This document shows positions 35,258-43,890 of a stretch of 64,000 nucleotides of DNA, piece after piece. The notes below the pieces were generated by a model. That model worked only from the letters and a program-made list of their open reading frames with translations. It was not told the DNA's origin and made no database searches. Numbering within the stretch: position 1 is the first letter of the stretch; every line of letters begins with the position of its first letter. The stretch covers positions 1-64,000 of the forward strand of contig JAJFGF010000072.1 of assembly GCA_021776245.1 (NCBI GenBank), written 5' to 3'. The translations under genes and the position numbers were made by a program. This DNA comes from Hyphococcus sp. (lineage in GTDB: Bacteria; Pseudomonadota; Alphaproteobacteria; Caulobacterales; Parvularculaceae).

Positions 35258-36406
35258 TTAGAAATACCCCTCCTGTTTTTTCTTCTCCATCGAGGCGGCC
35301 TGATCGTGATCGATGACCCGTCCCTCGCGCTCGGAGTTTCGCGCCGTCAGCATTTCCTGAATGATTTCCGGCAGCGTCGAAGCGGTTGAGCGCACTGCGC
35401 CGGTGAGGGGGTAACAGCCGAGCGTGCGGAAGCGGACCATTTCTTCGGTTGGCGCAACACCATTCAATGGCATGCGCTCGTCATCGACCATGATCTCTGT
35501 GCCGTTCAGTTTAACGACCGGGCGCTTTGCGGCAAAATAAAGCGGCACAATGGGAATATTTTCCCGATAAATATATTGCCAGATATCAAGCTCGGTCCAG
35601 TTGGACAGGGGAAAGACGCGGATCGATTCGCCCTTGTGAATGCGCGTGTTATAAATATTCCAAAGCTCCGGGCGCTGATTTTTCGGGTCCCAGCGATGTT
35701 CCGCCGAGCGGAACGAAAAAATGCGTTCCTTGGCCCGGGATTTTTCTTCATCGCGCCGGGCGCCGCCAAACGCAGCGTCAAAACCGTATTTGTCAAGCGC
35801 CTGTTTCAGCGCCTGTGTTTTCATCACATCAGTATGGATCTGACTGCCATGGGTGAACGGGCCGATCCCCTGATCGACGCCGTCCTGATTGATGTGAGCG
35901 ATCAGATCGAGACCAAGACGTTTTGCGGTCTCATCGCGAAACTTGATCATCTCCTTGAACTTCCAGGTGGTGTCCACATGCATCAAGGGGAAGGGCGGTT
36001 TCGATGGATAAAACGCTTTCATCGCCAGATGCAGCATCACTGCAGAGTCTTTTCCCACGGAATAGAGCATCACGGGGTTTTCCGCTTCCGCGGCAACCTC
36101 GCGCATGATGTGAATCGACTCAGCTTCAAGCCTGTCGAGATGAGTCATGACTCGCGCATCAATTTCTGCGGGCGGCTTTATATCCGCCGCCGGTGAAACG
36201 ACGGATACAGACGATCCATCACTTTCAAGCGCGTCAAGACGGGCTCGCGCGGTGTCCAGCGTTTTCAACGTGCATTGGCCGCCGGCTTTTAGCCGGGCAA
36301 GACCCTTGCCGTCATTGAACAACTTGCGCGAGACGGTCGAAAGCGAGAGGTCCTTGCGTGTTGCCACCGCCTCGGCCCGCCGGATGAGTTGCTCTATTTC
36401 TGACAT
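35258..36406 (-). CDS. cysD: Sulfate adenylyltransferase small subunit CysD with N-terminal HTH-like extension
   Basis: The product has 382 aa, about 80 more than usual. The catalytic part begins near residue 87 ([20 protein letters not shown]) and has the PP-loop ATP pyrophosphatase motif [14 protein letters not shown] and later [20 protein letters not shown]. Residues 1-62 resemble small alphaproteobacterial helix-turn-helix proteins: [19 protein letters not shown], then [11 protein letters not shown] and [17 protein letters not shown] Ser/Val/Pro-rich linker (63-84) joins them. Met 87 could be an internal start, but no ribosome site precedes it, so I favour a genuine fusion. It heads the cysD-cysNC operon and is divergent from the GbsR-type regulator. 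Confidence 0.92.
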   Translation of the reverse strand: MSEIEQLIRRAEAVATRKDLSLSTVSRKLFNDGKGLARLKAGGQCTLKTLDTARARLDALESDGSSVSVVSPAADIKPPAEIDARVMTHLDRLEAESIHIMREVAAEAENPVMLYSVGKDSAVMLHLAMKAFYPSKPPFPLMHVDTTWKFKEMIKFRDETAKRLGLDLIAHINQDGVDQGIGPFTHGSQIHTDVMKTQALKQALDKYGFDAAFGGARRDEEKSRAKERIFSFRSAEHRWDPKNQRPELWNIYNTRIHKGESIRVFPLSNWTELDIWQYIYRENIPIVPLYFAAKRPVVKLNGTEIMVDDERMPLNGVAPTEEMVRFRTLGCYPLTGAVRSTASTLPEIIQEMLTARNSEREGRVIDHDQAASMEKKKQEGYF

Positions 36407-36551
36407 ATGCGCCCCTGAGTTGGGAAGTATCCCACGTATGATGCATTAATTTATCCCCAATTAACAAAGAAATCACGTCGATCAAGCAAAAACTTTGCGA
36501 TATAACGAATTGTGATGGGATTGTGCCCACCTTTGGAACCAGGTGAACCTG

Positions 36552-36596
36552 TTGACTTTGTTTCTGTCGCTTCTTATATTTCTGTTATGACAGAAA
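36552..36596 (+). promoter_or_regulatory. Consensus sigma70 promoter with overlapping inverted repeat, probably leaderless transcript
   Basis: TTGACT (36552-36557) and TATATT (36575-36580) are separated by exactly 17 bases. The expected start of transcription falls at about 36587, which is the A of the ATG. No ribosome site precedes that ATG, as expected for a leaderless mRNA. An inverted repeat, TTTCTGT (36579-36585) and ACAGAAA (36590-36596), straddles the end of the -10 and the start codon, and a further TTTCTGT lies in the spacer at 36561. This would suit an autoregulatory operator. Confidence 0.7.
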
Positions 36597-37213
36597 ATAC
36601 CGTAACTTCTATCGAGCTCAGCCCGGCGATCCGCCGGTTTGTTCTTCATTGGGGCGATCTTGGCGGACAATGGGGCGTCAACCGGTCCGTCGCCCAAATT
36701 CATGCGCTGCTTATGGTCAGCGACCGCGCCTTAACAGCGGAAGACATTGCAGAAGCGCTCGGGCTGGCGCGTTCAAATGTTTCCAACTCGATCAAGGACC
36801 TCCTTGGCTGGAACCTGGTGAAGCGCGTGCCCGTGATGGGCGACCGCCGCGATCATTTCGAAGCTGAAGGCGATATGTGGGAGATGGTCTCGCGCATCGT
36901 CGCTATTCGCAAAACGCGCGAGCTTAATCCTGCCGCTGCCGTTCTCGAAACGTGCCTGACAGACGTTAAGGCCGATCCGGCATCGAACGAGACGGCGGTA
37001 AAGCGTCTCACCGAGCTCCAGGATCTGATCTCATCGCTGAACGAGTGGTACGAGCAAATGAACAAAGTGCCCAAGTCGTCGATTGCGCCGCTCTTAAAAC
37101 TCGGCGCCCGCGCCGTCGATCTTCTGGCGCCATTCATTAAGTCGAAAAAGGAACAGACGCCGAGAAAAACGGAACGATCTGCCGATCTAAGCAAGGAACA
37201 ACCAGTGGACTGA
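36587..37213 (+). CDS. GbsR/MarR-type transcriptional regulator
   Basis: The protein has 208 aa from the ATG at 36587; longer frames would place the promoter inside the gene. The winged-helix region at about residues 20-95 has FVLHWGDLGGQWGVNRSVAQIHALL, then LTAEDIAEALGLARSNVSNSIKDLLGW and a wing with MGDRRDHFEA, closely following the GbsR/MarR family. The rest is helical (residues 100-180, likely dimerisation), with a polar tail. It is divergent from cysD and precedes a DUF3429 gene by 39 bp with a good AGGAGA site, a pairing that suggests co-transcription. Whether it controls the sulfate genes is open. Confidence 0.85.
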   Translation: MTENTVTSIELSPAIRRFVLHWGDLGGQWGVNRSVAQIHALLMVSDRALTAEDIAEALGLARSNVSNSIKDLLGWNLVKRVPVMGDRRDHFEAEGDMWEMVSRIVAIRKTRELNPAAAVLETCLTDVKADPASNETAVKRLTELQDLISSLNEWYEQMNKVPKSSIAPLLKLGARAVDLLAPFIKSKKEQTPRKTERSADLSKEQPVD

Positions 37214-37252
37214 GAAGCGGCGTTTGGCGCAATAACAACAGGAGAACGAGCC

Positions 37253-37750
37253 ATGGCCTATGATGCTTTTGTTGCGGACAAGAATCTCACTGACGTTGTT
37301 GAAGTCTCTCACGGGCCGACAAAAACCGGCGCGGCAATGTTGCTTTCATATCTCGCCGCAGCGCCGCTTATCGCTGCAGCGCTTGTCATTGTTGCAGACG
37401 GCGCCAGCCCGGCGCTCACCTATTTTATGGGACTTTACGGCGCAGCGCTGATTGTCTTTTTTGGCGGCGTGCGCTGGGGCGTTGCGGTGATGAAACCCAA
37501 TGGCCCGACGATGAAAAGCCTCGTTGGCGCCATCCTTCCACTGTTACTAGCCTTACCGCTATTTTTGCCCGGCGACGCTTCTTGGAAATTCCCAGCCGTT
37601 ATGGCGCTTGTCGCTTTGCTGTTGATCGACGATCTGCGTGCGACGCAGCGCGGCTCTGGGGCGCCCGCCTGGTATCTCGGCGTTCGTCTACCACTCACGG
37701 TTCTCATCGAATTGGCATTTCTGGTCGCGGTGGCTGGAATGAGAACATAG
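37253..37750 (+). CDS. DUF3429 membrane protein
   Basis: The protein has 165 aa with five hydrophobic segments (roughly residues 27-48, 55-73, 84-101, 108-126 and 140-160). Characteristic residues of DUF3429 are present in the central FFGGVRWGVAV, a conserved G-x-RWG motif, and in LPLLLALPLF. No catalytic residues are known for the family. The ribosome site AGGAGA is clear. It is downstream of the GbsR-type regulator and presumably regulated with it; the role is unknown. Confidence 0.8.
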   Translation: MAYDAFVADKNLTDVVEVSHGPTKTGAAMLLSYLAAAPLIAAALVIVADGASPALTYFMGLYGAALIVFFGGVRWGVAVMKPNGPTMKSLVGAILPLLLALPLFLPGDASWKFPAVMALVALLLIDDLRATQRGSGAPAWYLGVRLPLTVLIELAFLVAVAGMRT

Positions 37751-37900
37751 TCAAAACGATGCTCGACCGAGCGGCGCCTGCGAATTTGTTTTCAGTGCTT
37801 TTTTTGGATATGCGGATCTGCAATTGTCTTGCCTCACATAACGTGAATATTAAGGCCAGCGTTTATTAGGATCACAGAGATTTCAGACCCGCTTCAAATC

Positions 37901-38626
37901 ATGCTCCTTTTCGCCGCTGGCGTCGCCTCGGGCTGGATCAATGTGCTCGCCGGCGGCGGATCGATCCTTGCGGTGCCGATCATGGTGTTTCTCGGCCTGC
38001 CCGGACCCGTCGCCAATGGCACCAACCGCATCGGCATCATCGCCCAGAATCTTGTCGCCGTGTACGGATTCTTCCGCAAAGGCTTTTCAGATTTCAAACT
38101 CTCGGCGTCGCTTGCGGCTTGCGCTTCAATCGGCGCGTTTTTCGGCGCCAATCTCGGCGTGCGACTTGATGGGGTCTGGTTTGACCGGACGCTGGCGCTG
38201 ATCATGCTCGGCATTCTCGTGATCATGATGACCGGCGCCGGACAAAAACCAGCATCGGAAACCGGCAAGGCGCGCAATCTTATTCTTGGCCATATTCTTT
38301 TCATCGGCGCGGGGTTTTGGGGCGGGTTTATTCAGATTGGCGTCGGGCTGATTCAGATGCCGATCCTTAATCGCGTGATGGGGCTCGATCTGGTGCGCGT
38401 GAATATGCACAAGGTCTTCGTCGCGCTCGTCTTCTCAATTGTCTCGCTCGGCGTTTTCGCCAGCCAGGTTAAAATTGAGTGGGTGTTAGGGATTGCGCTG
38501 GCGGCTGGTTACGCCTTCGGCGGCTGGCTGGGCGCCAATGCGACAATCGAAAAAGGCGCACCGCTGATCAAGCGAGTCTTTTATCTAGCTCTTGTCGCAA
38601 TGGCCATAAAATTGCTGTTTTTCTGA
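37901..38626 (+). CDS. TauE/SafE (TSUP) family membrane transporter
   Basis: The protein has 241 aa with about eight membrane segments. The N-terminal GWINVLAGGGSILAVP and NGTNRIGI motifs and the second-half FWGGFIQIGVGLIQMPIL and GLDLVRVNMHKV repeats are typical of TSUP exporters of sulfite or sulfonates. The frame stays open upstream for several codons without a better start, so a few N-terminal residues may be missing. The location near cysD-cysNC would suit sulfur anion export, but it is on the other strand. Its last 20 codons have a diverged second copy at 39334-39396. Confidence 0.87.
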   Translation: MLLFAAGVASGWINVLAGGGSILAVPIMVFLGLPGPVANGTNRIGIIAQNLVAVYGFFRKGFSDFKLSASLAACASIGAFFGANLGVRLDGVWFDRTLALIMLGILVIMMTGAGQKPASETGKARNLILGHILFIGAGFWGGFIQIGVGLIQMPILNRVMGLDLVRVNMHKVFVALVFSIVSLGVFASQVKIEWVLGIALAAGYAFGGWLGANATIEKGAPLIKRVFYLALVAMAIKLLFF

Positions 38627-38663
38627 ATTAGCGACGCTTGCCAGGCAATTATAGGCGAATGAA

Positions 38664-39329
38664 ATGCTCTTTGGCGCTTGGGCAATACTGTGTGTTGGTT
38701 CAGTTCTTTGGATGGTTCTATACCTGATAGGAAAAATTCGGAGCAGCGACGAAAACCAGATATGGCCTTTGGAAACATTCCTGGGAATGACTTGGCTATT
38801 TTGGACGGCTGCCCTCATAATATTTGGCGTCTATCTTCCCTTCTTGGTTTACGGGCCTGTTACGGCGTTCGTGGTGGCAATTGTCATAATTGGATTTTTA
38901 GTAGACATTTCGATTTTCGTTTTGCCTGCCTTCTTGGTCAGTTTCATTTCAGGAGCCGTGAGTTATTTCTATTTTTTCAGCAAACGAAAATACTGGACGG
39001 CAGCGTTTGCCGGAAATCTTTTTGCGCTAAGTACTCTTTTTCTGATGACGCCTAGTTATCTCGATAAGCCAATCAAACTTGCTGCCTTAGAATGCGCTGG
39101 AACCTCTGAAACACTGAACATGACGCATTCTTCCACTCGGCTTTGGGAAAAGCTGGCGTCCTTCAATAATTTCTTTCTCTATGAGTCCTTTCGGAAACCC
39201 CACGCGGTTCTCATCACGCGCAACGGCGTCTACCACTGGAGTTATAAAGAGAACCGATTTTATCGAGTAGGCCAGGTAGAACGGTCACCCGAAGAGGCGC
39301 GTGCGCACTATTTTTGCCCGCCGAAGTGA
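38664..39329 (+). CDS. Orphan membrane protein, AT-richer than neighbours
   Basis: The protein has 221 aa. Residues 1-140 contain four or five hydrophobic stretches (first MLFGAWAILCVGSVLWMVLYLI), residues 140-221 form a soluble C-terminal part with HAVLITRNGVYHWSYKENRF. Codon usage is unlike the surrounding genes, with many TTT, ATA and AAA codons and lower GC. It sits exactly between the real 3' end of the TSUP gene and a second homologous 3' end, so it is probably the cargo of a small integrated element or of a recombination between tandem relatives. No homologous family is recognised. Start ATG at 38664 lacks a strong ribosome site. Confidence 0.65.
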   Translation: MLFGAWAILCVGSVLWMVLYLIGKIRSSDENQIWPLETFLGMTWLFWTAALIIFGVYLPFLVYGPVTAFVVAIVIIGFLVDISIFVLPAFLVSFISGAVSYFYFFSKRKYWTAAFAGNLFALSTLFLMTPSYLDKPIKLAALECAGTSETLNMTHSSTRLWEKLASFNNFFLYESFRKPHAVLITRNGVYHWSYKENRFYRVGQVERSPEEARAHYFCPPK

Positions 39330-39333
39330 CGTT

Positions 39334-39396
39334 TTAGTTCGACGCGTTTTCTACCTGCCACTAATGGCAATGGCTGTTAAGCTGTTGTTTTTCTAA
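39334..39396 (+). pseudogene. Second, diverged 3' end of a TSUP gene
   Basis: This frame reads LVRRVFYLPLMAMAVKLLFF then stop. The true TSUP gene ends LIKRVFYLALVAMAIKLLFF then stop at 38564-38626. Fourteen of twenty residues are identical and the rest mostly conservative, while the DNA has diverged by about a third. There is no start codon or upstream homologous coding sequence, since the orphan gene's stop is only 5 bp before. This is a displaced gene end. Confidence 0.8.
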
Positions 39397-39533
39397 GATA
39401 AGTTTTCCAGAGGCGTTATGACGCCGTTTTCCCCAATGGACAGTCTGTCGCAGTTCCGGCAGGTAGGGCGTAACTGTTTGAGGGCCGCAGCGCCGCCCTC
39501 CTACGATTACCGACATTTCAACAAGGATGCCCA

Positions 39534-41066
39534 ATGATCACCCATGACGTTCACGCCCATCGCTCCAGGGATAATCTAAAGCGCGAAGACCAGCTTGCCT
39601 GGAAAATTGCAGCGGTCGCGGCCGATCCGGTTGAGGTCGATAGCGAAGCGACAGACATGATCATCAACCGCATCATCGACAATGCGTCCGTCGCGGTCGC
39701 ATCGCTTAACCGCGGACCCATCAAATCTGCGCGGGCGATGGCAAACGCGCATTTGCGGTCGGGCGGCGCAACGCTTTTCGGCGCGCCAGCAGATCACAAG
39801 GTCTGCGCCGAGTGGGCGGCCTGGGCCAACGGCACGGCTGTGCGCGAGCTTGATTTTCACGACACGTTTTTAGCCGCTGACTATTCGCATCCCGGCGATA
39901 ACATCCCGCCGGTGCTCGCTGTCGCGCAGCAATGTGGGCGCGACGGCCGCGATCTCATACGCGGCATCGCGACCGGCTATGAGATTCAAGTCAATCTGGT
40001 TAAATCGATCTGTCTTCATGAACACAAGATCGATCACATTGCGCATATCGGCCCGTCGGCCTCCGCTGCCGTCGGCACGCTGCTTGGTCTTGATACGGAG
40101 ATTATTTACCAGTCGGTGCAACAGGGCCTTCATACGACTGTAACGACACGCCAGTCGCGCAAAGGCGAGATTTCCTCATGGAAAGCCTTTGCCCCGGCCT
40201 ATGCGGGAAAACTTGCGATTGAGGCTGTTGATCGCTGTATGCGCGGCGAGGGTGCGCCGAGCCCGATTTATGAGGGCGAAGATTCAGTTATTTCCTATAT
40301 TCTTAATGGCCGTACCGCACGTGACAAAGGCGAGAGCCCCTATGCGCCGAGCTATCAGGTGCCGCTGCCGGGCGCGGGTGAGGCGAAACGGGCAATCCTT
40401 GAAACCTACACCAAGGAGCACTCGGCGGAATATCAGTCACAGGCGTTGATCGATCTGGCTTTTCGCATGGGCCGAGAGATCGGCGATTTCGACAAGGTGA
40501 AATCGATCGTTCTCCATACGTCGCATCACACCCATTATGTCATCGGCACCGGCGCCGGCGATCCACAGAAGATGGATCCCAATTCCAGCCGCGAAACCCT
40601 CGACCATTCGATCATGTATATCTTTGCCGTCGCGCTGCAGGATGGCGCATGGCATCACGTCAATTCATACGCACCGGAACGCGCCAGGCGCGAAGACACG
40701 GTGCGCCTGTGGCACAAGATTTCGACGATCGAAGATCCGGAATGGACGCGGCGTTATCATTCCCATGATCCCAATGAAAAAGCCTTCGGCGCCCGCGTTG
40801 TCGTGACCATGGAAAATGGCGACGTCATCGAGGACGAGCTTGGCATCGCCAACGCCCACCCCTTTGGCGCGCGTCCTTTCGGCCGGGCCGAATATATCAA
40901 GAAATTCCGGACCTTGACGGAAGATATTCTGAAACGGTCTGAATCCGAGCGCTTCCTCGATCTGGTGCAGCAGCTGCCTGATTTGTCTGCAGCGCAAGTC
41001 CTGGCGCTCAATCCCGTCGCGCCGGCGGACTATCTGGTTGAGAATGAGGCGAAGGGGATTTTTTGA
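39534..41066 (+). CDS. prpD: 2-Methylcitrate dehydratase
   Basis: The protein has 510 aa of the MmgE/PrpD family, converting 2-methylcitrate to 2-methyl-cis-aconitate in propionyl-CoA catabolism. Family features include [45 protein letters not shown] and FCNGCAVREL-like [11 protein letters not shown]. The ribosome site AAGGATG precedes the ATG. The gene starts the prp cluster; AcnD/PrpF are not needed when PrpD is present. It is followed after 19 bp by a REPIN-like repeat that may affect expression of the downstream genes. Confidence 0.93.
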   Translation: MITHDVHAHRSRDNLKREDQLAWKIAAVAADPVEVDSEATDMIINRIIDNASVAVASLNRGPIKSARAMANAHLRSGGATLFGAPADHKVCAEWAAWANGTAVRELDFHDTFLAADYSHPGDNIPPVLAVAQQCGRDGRDLIRGIATGYEIQVNLVKSICLHEHKIDHIAHIGPSASAAVGTLLGLDTEIIYQSVQQGLHTTVTTRQSRKGEISSWKAFAPAYAGKLAIEAVDRCMRGEGAPSPIYEGEDSVISYILNGRTARDKGESPYAPSYQVPLPGAGEAKRAILETYTKEHSAEYQSQALIDLAFRMGREIGDFDKVKSIVLHTSHHTHYVIGTGAGDPQKMDPNSSRETLDHSIMYIFAVALQDGAWHHVNSYAPERARREDTVRLWHKISTIEDPEWTRRYHSHDPNEKAFGARVVVTMENGDVIEDELGIANAHPFGARPFGRAEYIKKFRTLTEDILKRSESERFLDLVQQLPDLSAAQVLALNPVAPADYLVENEAKGIF

Positions 41067-41085
41067 ACATTTGTCACACATACAA

Positions 41086-41227
41086 TCCTCATCCTTATCT
41101 GTGAGGATGAGCACTGGCACATGCCGGCGGGGTCACTCGCTGAGGAACGGTGTCTAAAGCACTATGGATGAGACGGCCTCCGCCAGCACCCTTCCAATAA
41201 CACCATCCCCACAGATAAGGATGAGGA
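41086..41227. repeat. REPIN-like inverted repeat pair between prpD and the SnoaL gene
   Basis: Bases 41086-41103 (TCCTCATCCTTATCTGTG) are the exact reverse complement of 41210-41227. Beyond these 18 bp the match continues for 6 more with one mismatch, so the arms are 24 bp, separated by about 94 bp. The left arm also folds locally: CTCATCCT (41088-41095) pairs with AGGATGAG (41104-41111). The right arm contains GAGGAG (41223-41228), the ribosome site of the gene at 41236. Such paired REP elements are dispersed by REP-associated transposases elsewhere in the genome. Confidence 0.8.
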
Positions 41228-41235
41228 GTCAATAA

Positions 41236-41649
41236 ATGACTGCTGATAGAATCAAAGAAACCATCGGCCGCTGGCACGAAATGATCGCTTCGCGCGATCT
41301 CAATGCGCTGCATGAACTCATTCATCCCGACGCCGTGTTTCGTTCTCCCGTTGCACACACGCCTTATCAGGGGCGCGACGCCCTGGTGCTGGCGCTTTCC
41401 ACGGTGATCAACGTCTTTGAGGAATTCACTTATTACAGGGAATTTACCACCGAGGATGGCAAGGATGTCGTTCTGGAATTCAGCGCTAATGTGGGCGGCA
41501 AACAGTTGAAAGGCGCCGATTTTATCAATTTCGATGATGAGGGTTTGATCCGCGAGTTTGAAGTGATGATCCGTCCGGCCAGCGGGCTGATGGCGCTGGG
41601 TGAGGAAATGGGTAAGCGCGTCGGTGCGAAACTGAGCGCATTCAAATAG
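41236..41649 (+). CDS. SnoaL/NTF2-like protein
   Basis: The protein has 137 aa with the cone-shaped alpha+beta NTF2-like pattern: an N-terminal helix MTADRIKETIGRWHEMIAS, then LNALHELIHPDAVFRSPV, a basic stretch and RDALVLALSTV, and the final helical VMIRPASGLMALGEEMG. In this superfamily members act as isomerases, dehydratases or limonene-epoxide hydrolases; the pocket residues are not diagnostic. The ribosome site GAGGAG overlaps the upstream REPIN arm. The stop codon abuts the ATG of the thioesterase gene (no gap), a translationally coupled pair. Confidence 0.75.
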   Translation: MTADRIKETIGRWHEMIASRDLNALHELIHPDAVFRSPVAHTPYQGRDALVLALSTVINVFEEFTYYREFTTEDGKDVVLEFSANVGGKQLKGADFINFDDEGLIREFEVMIRPASGLMALGEEMGKRVGAKLSAFK

Positions 41650-42102
41650 ATGGCGGCGGTTCTTTCATCCGAAGCCGAAAGACGCGTTCGCGACAGCTTT
41701 GCGCGCCAGGGCTTCATGAAGAAACTCGGGGTTGAATTTCACCGCCTCGATTATGGAATTTGCGAACTCACCGTCGCGTTTGACGAGAGCATGACCCAGC
41801 AACACGGGTTCTTTCATGCGGGCGTGACAACGACGCTCGCGGACAATGCTGCCGGTTACGCCGCCTATTCCATCATGCCGGAAAACTCGACGGTCTTAAC
41901 CACAGAATTCAAGATGAACCTGTTGGCGCCGGCGCGCGGACCAAAACTCCTCGCGCGCGCAGAAATTATCAAACCAGGACGGACGCTTATTGTGGTGCGT
42001 TCCGATGTTTATACGATTGATCACGATCAGGAGACCCATATCGCGACCATGCTTGCAACCGAAATGTGCCTGATGGACAAGGAAGATAAACCGCGAGCCT
42101 AA
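41650..42102 (+). CDS. PaaI-type hotdog thioesterase
   Basis: The protein has 150 aa with a hotdog fold signature: QQHGFFHAGVTTTLADNAAGYAA holds the HGG-like catalytic motif (here HAG) of PaaI thioesterases; the following strand reads TTEFKMNLLAPARG, also typical. Acyl-CoA thioester hydrolysis is the probable activity, perhaps preventing CoA sequestration during propionate or acyl breakdown. It begins directly after the SnoaL stop, and the prpB gene starts 28 bp later with its own ribosome site. Confidence 0.85.
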   Translation: MAAVLSSEAERRVRDSFARQGFMKKLGVEFHRLDYGICELTVAFDESMTQQHGFFHAGVTTTLADNAAGYAAYSIMPENSTVLTTEFKMNLLAPARGPKLLARAEIIKPGRTLIVVRSDVYTIDHDQETHIATMLATEMCLMDKEDKPRA

Positions 42103-42130
42103 CTCTGCCGCTAAACGGAAAGAATGAAAA

Positions 42131-43042
42131 ATGCTGTTCACGACAAAATCAGCTGCCGAAAAACGCGCAGCTTTTCGAAAAGGCCTCGCCTCAGGCAAGC
42201 TCCTGCAGTTTCCCGGCGCGTTTAATCCGCTTTGCGCCCAGATGATCGAAAACAAAGGCTTTGACGGCGTTTACATATCCGGCGCCGTGATGGCTGCCGA
42301 TCTTTGCTTGCCGGATATCGGCATCGCGACGATGACGGAATTTGCCGATCGCGGTCATCAGATCGCGCGCGTCACCGACTTGCCTGCGTTTATCGACATC
42401 GATACCGGCTTTGGCGAGCCCATGGCGGCGGCGCGCACGGTGCGGACGATGGAGGAGATGGGGCTTTCCGGCTGTCATATCGAAGACCAGGTGATGCCCA
42501 AGCGCTGCGGTCATCTCGACGGCAAGGAAATCGTACCGACGGATATCATGGTCCAGCGGGTGAAAGCTGCGGCGGAAGCAAAACGCGATCCGAATTTTGT
42601 GTTGATTGCCCGTTCCGATGCGCGAGCGGTGGAAGGGCTCGACAGCGCCATCGATCGCATGAAAGCTTATGTGGATGCCGGCGCCGACATGATTTTCCCG
42701 GAAGCGATGAAGTCGGAAAAAGAATTTAAAGCGGTGCGCGCAGCGCTTGACGTACCGATCCTCGCCAATATGACGGAATTTGGAAAAAGCCGCTTGTTGA
42801 ACAAAAAAGAGCTGGAAGACCTCGGCTTTAATGTGGTGATTTACCCGGTAACGACCTTGCGTCTCGCAATGGGCGCCTGCGACCGCGGGCTTGATCGCAT
42901 ATTGAAAGATGGCGACCAGAATGGCATCCTTGATGAAATGCAGCATCGCCGCGATCTGTATGATTTATTGCGCTATCATGATTACAACAAATTCGATGAG
43001 TCGATCTATAATTTTCAGGTGAGCGATACGCCTGCGGAATAG
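42131..43042 (+). CDS. prpB: 2-Methylisocitrate lyase
   Basis: The protein has 303 aa of the PEP-mutase/isocitrate-lyase superfamily. It cleaves 2-methylisocitrate to pyruvate and succinate, the last step of the methylcitrate cycle. The diagnostic loop KRCGHLDGKEIV with the catalytic Cys lies near residue 125 (usually KKCGH). Mg-binding DIDTGFGEP near residue 86 and IARSDAR near 158 are present. Together with PrpC and PrpD it completes the cycle within this cluster. Confidence 0.93.
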   Translation: MLFTTKSAAEKRAAFRKGLASGKLLQFPGAFNPLCAQMIENKGFDGVYISGAVMAADLCLPDIGIATMTEFADRGHQIARVTDLPAFIDIDTGFGEPMAAARTVRTMEEMGLSGCHIEDQVMPKRCGHLDGKEIVPTDIMVQRVKAAAEAKRDPNFVLIARSDARAVEGLDSAIDRMKAYVDAGADMIFPEAMKSEKEFKAVRAALDVPILANMTEFGKSRLLNKKELEDLGFNVVIYPVTTLRLAMGACDRGLDRILKDGDQNGILDEMQHRRDLYDLLRYHDYNKFDESIYNFQVSDTPAE

Positions 43043-43066
43043 TTATCGAAACTCTCGGAGAGCATT

Positions 43067-43438
43067 ATGAGCGATGGAACAAATTACAACATAAAGACCG
43101 ATGTCAAATATCCGGCGATGGCAAAGTTCGACATCAAAGATGTCATCGACGCCAACGATGATAAATGGTTCAACCAGACGCTGGTGAAAATCAATGACAG
43201 CGTATTGCGGCTTGGCGTTTTGGAAGGCGAATTTCATTTTCATAAGCATGACGACGAAGCTGAATTGTTTTACGTCCTTGAAGGAAATCTGCTGCTGGAC
43301 GTTAACGACGAAACCCACGAATTGGGACAGGGGCAGGGCTATGTCGTGCCCAAAGGCGTCGTCCATCGAACCCGGGCGCCGTCGCGAGTCGTGGTGTTGA
43401 TGACGGCGTCGGCCGGGGTTGTGCCGACCGGCGACTAA
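43067..43438 (+). CDS. Cupin-domain protein
   Basis: The small single-domain cupin has 123 aa. Motif 1 is HFHKHDDEAELFYVLEG, giving two His and a Glu metal ligands, and motif 2 is GYVVPKGVVHRTRA with the last His. A mononuclear metal site is therefore likely intact. Function in the cluster is unknown; comparable cupins act as isomerases, dioxygenases or sensors. It follows prpB by 24 bp with GGAGAG before the ATG. Confidence 0.8.
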   Translation: MSDGTNYNIKTDVKYPAMAKFDIKDVIDANDDKWFNQTLVKINDSVLRLGVLEGEFHFHKHDDEAELFYVLEGNLLLDVNDETHELGQGQGYVVPKGVVHRTRAPSRVVVLMTASAGVVPTGD

Positions 43439-43538
43439 GACCCTGCAATGCGCACTCAACCCATTGTTTCAATTGTAAAAATACAACAGCTCCCGGGCCT
43501 TTCCTTCCACCCGGTAATATAGCATAACGCGCTGCAAC

Positions 43539-43890
43539 ATGACCGCAGTCCGGACCCTGGAACTTCCATATTATGCTGTCATTTTTTCAGCGCAGCGCGC
43601 CAGGGGCGATGCCGGTTATGGCGCGGCGGCGGCGCGCATGGAACAGCTGGCGGCGACAGCCGGGTTATCTCGGAATTGAATCGGCGCGGGACGAAGCGGG
43701 ATTTGGCATAACGGTTTCCTATTGGGAGTCAGAAGAGGCGATCAAAGACTGGAAGCAGAACGCAGAGCATTTGGAGGCGCAGCGCCGCGGCGTTGAAAGC
43801 TGGTGCTCAAATTACATTGTACGCATCGCGAAGGTTGAGCGTGCGTATGGGATGAAGAATAAAAAGACCGATCAGGAGAAGACTGGATGA
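43539..43890 (+). pseudogene. ABM-domain gene with a frameshift near 43657
   Basis: The first part reads in frame from ATG 43539: LPYYAVIFSAQRARGDAG, then GYGAAAARMEQLAAT. The second part continues in the next frame as QPGYLGIESARDEAG, FGITVSYWESEEAI and ends ERAYGM, stop at 43888-43890. The two pieces together make one normal ABM protein. The join lies at ACAG (43656-43659), where loss of a CA dinucleotide (from ACACAG) would explain the shift. In the first frame translation stops at 43677. The final codon overlaps the prpC start by 4 bp. Either a decayed gene or a sequencing error. Confidence 0.8.

Noticed and set aside
36512-36586. Longer N terminus for the GbsR-type regulator
   Set aside because: It would contain the promoter; homologous sequence begins after the ATG at 36587.
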